In this document: one piece after another, positions 6,628 to 15,665 of the stretch
Position numbering within the stretch: position 1 is the stretch's first letter
Layout of the letters: every line of letters starts with the position of its first letter
DNA from: Akkermansia muciniphila
Lineage (GTDB): Bacteria > Verrucomicrobiota > Verrucomicrobiia > Verrucomicrobiales > Akkermansiaceae
Length of the DNA stretch: 64,000 nucleotides
Assembly (NCBI RefSeq): GCF_900184965.1
Contig: NZ_FXYA01000215.1
Coordinates: 310,001 to 374,000 of the forward strand
Reading direction: 5' to 3'
Notes under the pieces: generated by a model
Seen by the model: the letters and a program-made list of their open reading frames with translations, nothing else
Told to the model about the DNA's origin: nothing
The model's database searches: none
Made by a program: the position numbers and the translations under genes

Positions 6628-9600
6628 ATGATCAAATCAAACTATACTACTGCACTGGCTGCAGGCCTGGTCTCCGTGCTGAGTATCGGGGCGGCACTTC
6701 CATCCGGCGCCCAGCATGGCCCGCGCGATTACCAGCGCACGGCTCTGACGGCCATGAAGGAAGGGAAGTGGCAGGAAGCCCTGGAGGCCGTGGAGCGCTG
6801 CATCCGCGTTTATGAACCCCGTATCAAAATGCTGGGGCTGGATGACGGCTTCGGCTGGTTCTATTATCAGAAGGGCGTCTGCCTGGCCCAGTTGAAGAAT
6901 TACAAGGAAGCGGTGGAAGCGTTCAAGACTTGTTACACCAAGTTTCCGAGCGCTAAAAACCAGCTCGTGAAAATGGCCCTGTTCCGGGAAGGGGAAAATT
7001 ACTGCCGTCTGGGCGATTTTGCCAAGGGCGCGGAGCTGCTGGAGAAATTCTTGAAAGAATACCGCAGCGACCCTGTCGCCAGAAACGTCAATGCCGGTGA
7101 AGTGCAGGGGCTTCTGGCCCAATGCTATTTCAAGATGTCCCCGCCTGCTTTTGAAAAAGGTCTGGAAAACCTTGGCTCCTGCGTCACGTCCCGCTACAAG
7201 GGCCGCCGTATTACGGATGCCGTTATCACCAACGGCTTCCTGGCGATGGTGGATGCCGCCATCAAGACCGGCAAATGCAGCGAAACGGTGAAATTTGTGG
7301 AAAACTACCCTTCCGTGATGAATATCAGCCCCACGCGTGTGGCGTTGTACGCTCCGCGGCTGGTGAGCTACGTTGCGGAGGTGCTGGAAAAATCCCGCGC
7401 CCTGCTTCAGGAAGGAAAGCAGAAAGAGTCTGAAGATTATGCTTCCCTGGCGATGGTGCTGATGGGCCTTCTTCCCGATCAGGCCGGAGTCATGGCGGAT
7501 GCCAATTATTCCCTGGACCGTCTGGGCCGCGCCAACGGCGCCGTGCCGGGCGTGACGGATTTCTCCCATACGCTGGACAGAGCGAAGGTGACTGCCCTGA
7601 TCGACCAGTTCAACAAGATGAAGGAGGATGGAAAGGTCATGGACGCTTTCACGTTCAGCTTCATGGGCAACCAGGCTCTGGTGCATGGTTCTCAAAGGGT
7701 TGCCCGCGCTGCCTACCAGCTTATCAATGAATCCTACCCGGACGCTCCGGGCAGGGAGGATAACCTGTATTACCTGGCGATGACCACCTGGCAGCTGGGA
7801 GAAGCGGACAAGGGTGGCGAGCTTGTGGCGCAGCACCTGAAGGAATTCCCCAATTCCAAATATGCTCCCATGCTTAATACGCTGTCTCTGGAGGGACTCC
7901 TGAAGGAAAAGAAATTCGACCTCTGCGTCCAGCAGGCGGACAAGGTCATGGAGCTGCACAAGAATGACCCCACCCATAAGTTCTATGAACTGGCCCTGTA
8001 CTGCAAAGGAGCTTCCCTGTTCAACCTGGGGGCTTCCGACGCTTCCCGTTACAAGGAAGCGGTTCCGGTGCTGGAACGCTTCGTGAAGGAATACCGTGAC
8101 AGCACCTATCTGAAAACGGCCATGTACCTTCTTGGCGAAACTTACACGAACCTGGGCAATACGGATGAAGCTATCCGGGCCTTTACCAATTACATTGCCC
8201 GTTTCCCGGACAAGGATGATGCCAATATGGCCGCCGTGCTGTATGACCGGGCCTTCAACTACCTGAACCGCAAGAACCCCGGAGATGAAGAGCTTGCTGC
8301 GAAGGATGCGAAGGAAATTGTGGACAATTTCAAGGACCACCGCCTGTTCCCGTATGCCAACAATCTGCTGGCTAATCTGTATGCCGGCAGCAAGGAACAT
8401 GAGCAGGAAGCGGAAGGCTATTTCCTGGCTGCTCTGGAGTCCGCCAAAAAACTGGGCGACAAGCGTCCCGCTGCGGAAGCCGTGTACAACCTGTTTATCA
8501 ATGCCACCAAGAAGCCTCTTCCGGTAGAACCGAAGGAAGCCGTGGAAACGGCCAGGACGGCGCGCCGGGACGAGGTCAAAAAATGGTATGACGAGTACTG
8601 GAAAGACAGCGATCAGCCCGGCAGCCGCTACAGCCTCCAGCTGGGCGCCGCCGCCATGGACTTCTTCAAGGATGACAAGGAGATGTTTGACCCGGCATCC
8701 GTCAAAATGCAGGAAATTATCGTGAGGGAAGGCAAGAAGGACGATCCCAAGATGACTGTCCTCCTGGAGGAAGCCGTCAATTCCTATACCAAGACGTATA
8801 TGGCCGGCAATCAGGCTCTGGGCCGTAATCTGGATGCCAATGCCATGCGCAACCACTTCTACCGGTTCCCCGGTGTGGACAATGATAAAGACAAGACGCT
8901 GAGCGCCATGCTTCGTATGGCCGTCATTGCCCAGACTCAGGAACGGTATGAAAAGGCTCCTGTGGAAACGGACGAACAGCGTGCCGAGAAGGCCGCCCTG
9001 GAAGGTCTGGTCAAGCAGCTCTTCGTGGAGCTGAAGCGCGACTTCAAGCCTTCCGACCTGCCTCCGTATACGCTTGTGAAGCTGGGCACGCACCTGGCCG
9101 GCGCTTCCCAGCCTGAAGAAAGCATCGCCTACTTTGATGAAATCCTGGATCCGTCGGAACCTGATCCGGTGCGTAAAAAGGCCCGCATCAACGGCATGTC
9201 CAAGTACCGCAAAAATGCGGTCTTCGGGAAAGCCGTAGCTCTGGGGCGCAGCAAGGATAAGGCCAAGGTGGATACCGCCATCAAGATGATGAAGGATGAA
9301 CTGAGTAAGGAAGAGTCCAGCTCCAATCCGGACCGCAAGGCCATGGAAGACGCTCAGTACAATCTGGTCAAGTTCACCTCCGCTCGCCAGGATTGGCCGG
9401 CCGTCATCGCCGCCGCCGACAAATACCGCGAAAACAAGACCTACAAGAAGAATCTGCCGGAAGTCCTCTATCTGCAGGGTGAAGCCTACCTGAAGCAGAA
9501 TGAGCTGGACAAGGCCCTGATCAACTTCATGAACATCACGGGTTCGTACAAGGGGCTCGTGAAGTGGTCCGCCCCCGCCGTGCTGGCGCAGATGGATACG

Positions 9601-9861
9601 CTGTGGAAGAGGAATACGATTTCCCAGGGCGCGGGCAAGCAGCCTTCCGACAGGTACGTTGCCTGGAAGGCCGGCAACCAGTACGTGCAGTTGCTGGATA
9701 CTCCCACCAACCGCAAGAAGATGACGGCGGAGGACAGCGCCCTGGTCAATGAGGTGAAGGATAAGACGGCCAAGTTCGGTTCCGATCCCGCCGTCAGCCA
9801 GGAACGGGCGGACATCGCCGCCTATGAAGCAGCCATACGCGCCGCCAAGGGCCAGAAATAA
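6628..9861 (+). CDS. Large secreted tetratricopeptide-repeat protein
   Basis: A 1077-residue protein. The signal peptide (MIKSNYTTALAAGLVSVLSI, then a cut near SGAQ) puts it in the periplasm. Almost the whole rest is helical repeats of TPR type, for example GKWQEALEAVERCI, NYKEAVEAFKTCYTKFPSA, LGNTDEAIRAFTNYIARFPD and QNELDKALINFM. Such solenoids bind partner proteins. The length and repeat number are large for the family. The next gene follows after 26 bases and is probably cotranscribed. The exbB-exbD-exbD operon upstream suggests, without proof, that this protein links the energiser to outer-membrane components. An in-frame ATG at 6556 would bury the signal peptide, so 6628 is preferred. 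Confidence 0.85.
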   Translation: MIKSNYTTALAAGLVSVLSIGAALPSGAQHGPRDYQRTALTAMKEGKWQEALEAVERCIRVYEPRIKMLGLDDGFGWFYYQKGVCLAQLKNYKEAVEAFKTCYTKFPSAKNQLVKMALFREGENYCRLGDFAKGAELLEKFLKEYRSDPVARNVNAGEVQGLLAQCYFKMSPPAFEKGLENLGSCVTSRYKGRRITDAVITNGFLAMVDAAIKTGKCSETVKFVENYPSVMNISPTRVALYAPRLVSYVAEVLEKSRALLQEGKQKESEDYASLAMVLMGLLPDQAGVMADANYSLDRLGRANGAVPGVTDFSHTLDRAKVTALIDQFNKMKEDGKVMDAFTFSFMGNQALVHGSQRVARAAYQLINESYPDAPGREDNLYYLAMTTWQLGEADKGGELVAQHLKEFPNSKYAPMLNTLSLEGLLKEKKFDLCVQQADKVMELHKNDPTHKFYELALYCKGASLFNLGASDASRYKEAVPVLERFVKEYRDSTYLKTAMYLLGETYTNLGNTDEAIRAFTNYIARFPDKDDANMAAVLYDRAFNYLNRKNPGDEELAAKDAKEIVDNFKDHRLFPYANNLLANLYAGSKEHEQEAEGYFLAALESAKKLGDKRPAAEAVYNLFINATKKPLPVEPKEAVETARTARRDEVKKWYDEYWKDSDQPGSRYSLQLGAAAMDFFKDDKEMFDPASVKMQEIIVREGKKDDPKMTVLLEEAVNSYTKTYMAGNQALGRNLDANAMRNHFYRFPGVDNDKDKTLSAMLRMAVIAQTQERYEKAPVETDEQRAEKAALEGLVKQLFVELKRDFKPSDLPPYTLVKLGTHLAGASQPEESIAYFDEILDPSEPDPVRKKARINGMSKYRKNAVFGKAVALGRSKDKAKVDTAIKMMKDELSKEESSSNPDRKAMEDAQYNLVKFTSARQDWPAVIAAADKYRENKTYKKNLPEVLYLQGEAYLKQNELDKALINFMNITGSYKGLVKWSAPAVLAQMDTLWKRNTISQGAGKQPSDRYVAWKAGNQYVQLLDTPTNRKKMTAEDSALVNEVKDKTAKFGSDPAVSQERADIAAYEAAIRAAKGQK

Positions 9862-9887
9862 TAACAAGAGGTTTAGTAATCAATCAT

Positions 9888-10931
9888 ATGAAAGCACTTT
9901 CAGTAATAATGGTATTGGCCGGTTTGTCCGCCCTGGTCCCGTCCATGGCCCAGAACGCCCAGAATCCCCAGCGCCTGCGCGCCAGAGTTGCCGCGCCGAC
10001 CATCAAGAATGGCCGTCCGACGGATATTTACATCCTTTCCTCCAATGGACCCGCAATCCAGTTTGTGGAGAGCAGGGAATCCCAGGAAGTCCTTCAACAG
10101 ATGGCCAGCGCTTTCAAGACGCTGTATATCTTTGAAACGGACGATTTTGTGGATGCCAAGGTGGCTATGGAAAACCGGAAGAACCAGGAAGCCCGCAATA
10201 AGTTCCACGCTCTGGTGAACAAGTATGCCTCAACGCTTTCCATCAAAGACAGCCTGTCCGCCCGGGCGGCCGTCTATGAGCTGGAGTGCGCCATGCGCAT
10301 GATGGACTGGGCTGGAGTCAAGGGATTGGCGGCCAAGTTCCCCGTCAGAGGATCCAATCTGTCTCCTGCCGCCCAGAATGACCTGGAGGTGGCGAAAATC
10401 ATGGCCCTGATCCCGGATAAGGACTGGAACGGCGTGAAAAGCCGTGCCGGTTCTTTCCTGGCGACCAAGAAGAATGCCACCCGTCTCCAGCAGGCGCGGA
10501 TGAAATATGCCCTGGGTGCGGCCTCCATGGTGGCCCAGGATTGGAACAAGGCGCTGGATTATTTCGCGGAAGCCCTGGTTTTGTTGCATGGCTCCGATGA
10601 GGAACTGGCGTCCGCCTGCGTGGTCCGCTCCCTGGATACCTATCTGCGCATGCCGGATGTCGCCAAGTTCTTTGAAAATCCCGCCGTCGCAGCTGTCGCG
10701 GAATCCAGGAAGAATAATGCTGACGCCGTCATTTCGGATTCACGGATGAAGTCCCGTCCCGCTCCTGTCAGGGAAGCGGCCGCCCTGTACCGTCTGCATG
10801 AACTGATGTTCCCGGACAGGAAATTGCCGGCCAAGTACGACGGTTTTGCGGTTTCCTACAAGCATCCTGCCGCTGTTGCTCCCGCCAAGGCTCCTGACCA
10901 GGCGCCTTCAGAGCCGCAGAAGAAGCAGTGA
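9888..10931 (+). CDS. Secreted protein of unknown function with TPR-like helices
   Basis: A 347-residue protein with a clear signal peptide (MKALSVIMVLAGLSALVPSMAQ). The mature part has helix-rich segments resembling degenerate TPR units, such as DWNKALDYFAEALVLLHGSD, and an N-terminal segment with TIKNGRPTDIYILSSNG. The last 30 residues are Ala/Pro/Lys-rich and probably flexible. It lies 26 bases after the large TPR gene and is followed by a strong terminator, so the two form an operon. No enzyme motif is visible. I do not recognise the family. Confidence 0.75.
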   Translation: MKALSVIMVLAGLSALVPSMAQNAQNPQRLRARVAAPTIKNGRPTDIYILSSNGPAIQFVESRESQEVLQQMASAFKTLYIFETDDFVDAKVAMENRKNQEARNKFHALVNKYASTLSIKDSLSARAAVYELECAMRMMDWAGVKGLAAKFPVRGSNLSPAAQNDLEVAKIMALIPDKDWNGVKSRAGSFLATKKNATRLQQARMKYALGAASMVAQDWNKALDYFAEALVLLHGSDEELASACVVRSLDTYLRMPDVAKFFENPAVAAVAESRKNNADAVISDSRMKSRPAPVREAAALYRLHELMFPDRKLPAKYDGFAVSYKHPAAVAPAKAPDQAPSEPQKKQ

Positions 10932-10977
10932 TGAACTGATGCGGCAGGTTTATTCGCCAGCCGGTCTTTCTTTAACA

Positions 10978-11016
10978 AGGGCCGTCCTCCCCATAAGGAG
11001 GGACGGCCCTTATTTT
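10978..11016 (+). terminator. Intrinsic terminator after the TPR gene pair
   Basis: AAGGGCCGTCCTCC pairs with GGAGGGACGGCCCTT (one bulged base) around a short loop and is followed by ATTTTG. It ends the transcript that contains the two secreted repeat proteins. Confidence 0.8.
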
Positions 11017-11385
11017 GTATTCCTCCTGTTTCTGCGGACGAAACTTCATCCGGTGCATCCGGTAGGGAAATCGCCCCGTGATCAGGGAGATCATGAACAA
11101 CTCGTCAAGTTGGAGCGCGCATCTTTGAAGGCCTGAAACGAACTCTTTCAGTCCTGTTTTCCAAGTGGCGGAGGACATGTCAAAGGCTTCGGAAGATTCG
11201 GAAAAACGGTATTAGGCCGCTATGCGCCGGGAACAGGGAACCGGACGAGGCAGCAAGGACGGAGGGAGAAGAGCGGCGCCGGCATCAGCAGTTGTGGAAT
11301 GAAAAATGCTGTGCCTTCATGACAGCCTCTGCAGGAGGCCGTTCGGACAGGGGAGAGCCGCCGGAGATGGGCGGGAAGAGGGGCA
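11017..11385. other. Intergenic stretch between converging genes
   Basis: No gene, RNA or repeat was recognised. It separates the end of the TPR pair from the end of the minus-strand decarboxylase-like gene. I see no clear terminator for the minus-strand gene. Confidence 0.5.
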
Positions 11386-12507
11386 TTACTGCAGAACGGG
11401 GGCTTTTTTTACTTCTTCCATCCATTTCCTGTACAGCTCCGGAGAAATCTCGGAAGGCTTAATTTCCGAACGTTCGCCCCAGAAAACGGCCGTGTGGAGG
11501 ATGGGAATGCCGGAGGCCTCCAGATGGCGGTCAATCGCCGCCTTGTGTTCCAGAACGGCGTTTTTTTCCAATCCGTGTACCACACCCATGATTTGCGCCC
11601 CTCCAAAAACATCTCCGCCTGTTCTCCAGTAACAATGGGTCATGCAGATGTGGCGCCCGCATTCCGCTCCAGCCCGGATTTCCATACCAGTGGGAACCGT
11701 CCAATGGAACAGTCCGTTGTATTTGGTGACGGGGCCGTCGTTCGTTTTGGCTCTTACATGTTCCAGAAAAGTGGCGAAACGGCCGATGACCTGCTTCCGG
11801 TCCAGTTCTTCCGCCGTACGGCAGTATTCTTCCGTTCCCAGTCCTTCCCGGGCGGCACGGAGGGACCAGGGATCTTCCACCATTTCCTCAGGCCTGAGCT
11901 GTTCCTTGACGGAGAGGAGCACCTTCCATTCCAGTTCGGAGAGAGAAACGGTTTTCGTTTCCTGCATGGGGGCCGGCTCCGGGGTTTTTTCTCCGGGCCT
12001 GAGTCCCCTGCGGCGCATGTGTCCCACTCCCAGCGCAAAGACGGCGCGCGCCGGCAGCAGAACATAGCCGTTCGCTCCGATATGGCGTTTCAGGATGCCG
12101 CAGTGTTCTTCCGGAGTGCCGCATCCCACGGGCACCTTGACCGTAGTCCAGAGCCTGTAGTTGGCGCCGGGATTGGCCGCATCCGTATTGCGGAGCACCA
12201 CATGGCCCGTAAAAGGGTCCTGCTCCTTCATCCAGTCAAAAGCGGCATCCAGTTTTTTCTCCGGCAGAGACCAGGCCACCAGGGCTCCCTGGGCCAGCTT
12301 GGTCGCCAGCAGCGTCTGGCGCACGCGACGCACTACTCCGGCTTCCATCATGGCTTTCAGCCGCTGGATAACCACGGGAACAGGGTGGCCGCATTGTTCG
12401 GAAATGGCATGGAAGGGCCGGCGGCGGAACCCTTTGATGCGGTCTTCCGCCACCAGCAGGATGTCCGTGTTGACGGGGTCGTTCGGAGAAGTGGGGGTGT
12501 TGTTCAT
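11386..12507 (-). CDS. Fused AhbA/AhbB-like siroheme decarboxylase (tandem Lrp/AsnC-type modules)
   Basis: A 373-residue protein made of two related halves. Each half has a winged-helix part followed by an Lrp-like alpha/beta part. The first half shows FHAISEQCGHPVPVVIQRL, GVVRRVRQTL and GHVVLRNT. The second shows FATFLEHV and RHICMTHCYWRTGG. This pattern fits AhbA and AhbB, the two subunits that remove acetate side chains from sirohaem in the alternative haem pathway, here joined in one chain. It could instead be a transcription regulator, as Lrp/AsnC-like proteins are often labelled, but the histidine-rich motifs favour the enzyme. It lies downstream of the RNase E/G gene, separated by a terminator. 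No other haem gene is adjacent. Confidence 0.55.
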   Translation of the reverse strand: MNNTPTSPNDPVNTDILLVAEDRIKGFRRRPFHAISEQCGHPVPVVIQRLKAMMEAGVVRRVRQTLLATKLAQGALVAWSLPEKKLDAAFDWMKEQDPFTGHVVLRNTDAANPGANYRLWTTVKVPVGCGTPEEHCGILKRHIGANGYVLLPARAVFALGVGHMRRRGLRPGEKTPEPAPMQETKTVSLSELEWKVLLSVKEQLRPEEMVEDPWSLRAAREGLGTEEYCRTAEELDRKQVIGRFATFLEHVRAKTNDGPVTKYNGLFHWTVPTGMEIRAGAECGRHICMTHCYWRTGGDVFGGAQIMGVVHGLEKNAVLEHKAAIDRHLEASGIPILHTAVFWGERSEIKPSEISPELYRKWMEEVKKAPVLQ

Positions 12508-12515
12508 GGCGGCGT

Positions 12516-12546
12516 AAAAAAGGCCGGGCGAGAGTATCGCCCGGCC
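12516..12546 (-). terminator. Intrinsic terminator of the RNase E/G gene
   Basis: On the minus strand GGCCGGGCGA pairs perfectly with TCGCCCGGCC across a 5-base loop and is followed by six T residues. It lies directly after the RNase E/G stop and before the decarboxylase-like gene. Confidence 0.85.
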
Positions 12547-12571
12547 CGGAAAGCCGGATTTGATTTTCAGG

Positions 12572-14167
12572 CTATTGCCCGGACTGATAGAGGGGCTTGT
12601 TGTCGTACCGGGCGTCGTAAATGGCGAAGGATTCGCGGTGCTGGTTGTGGTCGCCCCGGAAGATCAGCCTTCCGCTGTGCTGGCGTTCCAGTTCCATGAG
12701 CAGGCTGGCGTCTTCATTCTTGAAGCGGGAGAGCACTTCCGAGTTGACGACGATGACCATGTCTCCGATGGTGTCCCGGTATTTCTGGATGCAGGCGTAA
12801 ATTTGCCGCTGGATTTCCACGCTCATGGTCATCACGGATTTGACGCGTCCCCTGCCTCCGCAGTACGGGCACGGATCATGAACGGATTCCCGGAGACTCT
12901 CGTTGAGCCGCTGGCGCGTCATTTCCATCAGGCCGATGGGAGTGATCTGCAGTACCTGGGTTTTTGCCTTGTCCCGTTTCAGGCGGTCCTTCATGGCCTT
13001 GTAAACGGCCTGCTGGTCCTTCCTGTGGCGCATGTCGATAAAGTCCACCACCACCAGACCGCCGATGTTGCGCAGACGGAGCTGGCGCGCGATTTCATAG
13101 GCGGCTTCCAGATTGGTATCCAGAATGGTCTTGTCCAGATCTTTGGTGCCCTTGTTGCGTCCGGTGTTGACGTCAATGGCGATCAGAGCCTCCGTTTCGT
13201 CAATCACCAGGTAGCCTCCGCAGGGCAGAAGCACCTGGCGCTGGAATGCCTCATTGATTTGTTTTTCAATTCCCAGTTCTTCAAAGATGGGCGTGCGCAC
13301 GGGGAAGTGCTGAATGTGGCGCTTGGCGCGACGGGAGATTTTTCCGGCAATGGCGCGCATGTGCTCCGTGGTTTCCGCGTTGTCGCAGATGATGTTGTCC
13401 ACGGTGTCCGTGAGGAAATCCCGTGCTGTGCGTTCAATCAGGTCCGGTTCCTTGTACACGCAGACGGGAGCCGGGTTGGCCTCCTTCTTTTCTTCCACGC
13501 TGTACCATTGTTCCAGCAGCATGGCGAGGTCGCGGACAAAGTGGCGGTAGCGCTGGCCCTGGGCCACCGTGCGCATGATGATGCCCATTCCGTCCGGAAC
13601 ATTCAGTTTCTGCATGATCTGGCGCAGACGCAGGCGTTCTTTGGGATCTTCAATTTTACGGGAGATGCCGAACTGGTCCGTGAACGGCATCAGGACCAGG
13701 TAGCGGCCCGCCAGGGAGACGTTCGTTGTGACACGGGGGCCCTTGGTGCCGATAGGCCCCTTGGTGACCTGCACCATGATTTCGGAGCCGATGGGGTAGA
13801 TGTCCGGGATGTCTTTGGACGTGATTTTGCGCTGCTGTTTTTTCGGCCGGCCTTCGCGTTCTATTTCTTCCAGGCTGGAGTCCAGCGCGGCGGGAAGAGC
13901 GTCCCAGAAATGCAGAAAGGCGTTTTTTTCCTGGCCGATGTCCACGAACATGGCTTTGAGGCCCGGCTCAATGTTCTTGACGCGGCCTTTAAAGATGCCG
14001 CCTACGATGTTGTCTTCGCCTTCGCGCTCGATGGTGTATTCTTCCAATACGCCGTTTTCCAGAAGGGCCACGCGGCGTTCGAGCTTTTCGGCATTAATGA
14101 TGATAGTGGAGCCTTCCATGGGATCACAGGATCCGAAGCCGAAGGCCCGTTTGATTTTTTTAAGCAT
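12572..14167 (-). CDS. rng: Ribonuclease E/G family endoribonuclease
   Basis: A 531-residue cytoplasmic RNase that cuts single-stranded RNA in rRNA processing and mRNA decay. In order there is an N-terminal RNase H-like part, an S1 RNA-binding domain (IVGGIFKGRVKNIEPGLKAMFVDIG), the DNase I-like catalytic core with IDVNTGRNKG and VVDFIDMRH (two metal-binding Asp residues), and the zinc-link CPYCGGRG. The short C-terminus lacks a degradosome scaffold, so it resembles RNase G in length. The start could also be a GTG at 14179, but the ATG at 14167 gives MLKKIKRAFGF. It precedes the decarboxylase-like gene but is separated from it by a terminator. Confidence 0.92.
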   Translation of the reverse strand: MLKKIKRAFGFGSCDPMEGSTIIINAEKLERRVALLENGVLEEYTIEREGEDNIVGGIFKGRVKNIEPGLKAMFVDIGQEKNAFLHFWDALPAALDSSLEEIEREGRPKKQQRKITSKDIPDIYPIGSEIMVQVTKGPIGTKGPRVTTNVSLAGRYLVLMPFTDQFGISRKIEDPKERLRLRQIMQKLNVPDGMGIIMRTVAQGQRYRHFVRDLAMLLEQWYSVEEKKEANPAPVCVYKEPDLIERTARDFLTDTVDNIICDNAETTEHMRAIAGKISRRAKRHIQHFPVRTPIFEELGIEKQINEAFQRQVLLPCGGYLVIDETEALIAIDVNTGRNKGTKDLDKTILDTNLEAAYEIARQLRLRNIGGLVVVDFIDMRHRKDQQAVYKAMKDRLKRDKAKTQVLQITPIGLMEMTRQRLNESLRESVHDPCPYCGGRGRVKSVMTMSVEIQRQIYACIQKYRDTIGDMVIVVNSEVLSRFKNEDASLLMELERQHSGRLIFRGDHNQHRESFAIYDARYDNKPLYQSGQ

Positions 14168-14363
14168 TTTTGTAAACACGGGGTGAGAATAAGCTAGGGT
14201 GTGCTATTGCCCGTAATGTTTCCGGTGGGCCGTCTCCCGTCAGGAGCGGCTGGAGTTGAAGCTGTAGAGATGGCCGGAAAGGAATCATGCAGGCAGTTGC
14301 GTTGATGTGATGCGGCAGTACGGGAGACGCAAGGCCGGAGCGCTTGCTCCGGAGATTCCATCT

Positions 14364-15401
<1,038 letters not shown>

Positions 15402-15665
15402 CTAGTGGATAAAGGCGTAGCCCTGAAACAGCCGGTGGAGGAACACCTCGCTTCTTCCTTTTCACGGGACTGAAAGCCTGGCACTCGGACCGGGGCTGCG
15501 GGATAATCCCGTACAGGGCGAATCGACTATGAAAAAACATGCCTTCCAGGTCAAGCGGAAGATGCCGGATGACATATGTATTTGCATTATCTGCAAGGAT
15601 GTATTATATGAATGAAAGGTGGCGCCGGGGAGTCTCCGTATATTAAAATCGCATTCCCCTATTCC

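Noticed and set aside
6637-9867. A 1076-codon frame on the minus strand opposite the TPR gene
   Set aside because: It is a mirror of the TPR gene, with a low-complexity His/Gly-rich translation. The plus-strand protein has a signal peptide and clear repeats.
14335-14352. Perfect hairpin CCGGAGC-GCTT-GCTCCGG after mreB
   Set aside because: No T-run follows on the minus strand, so I did not call it a terminator.
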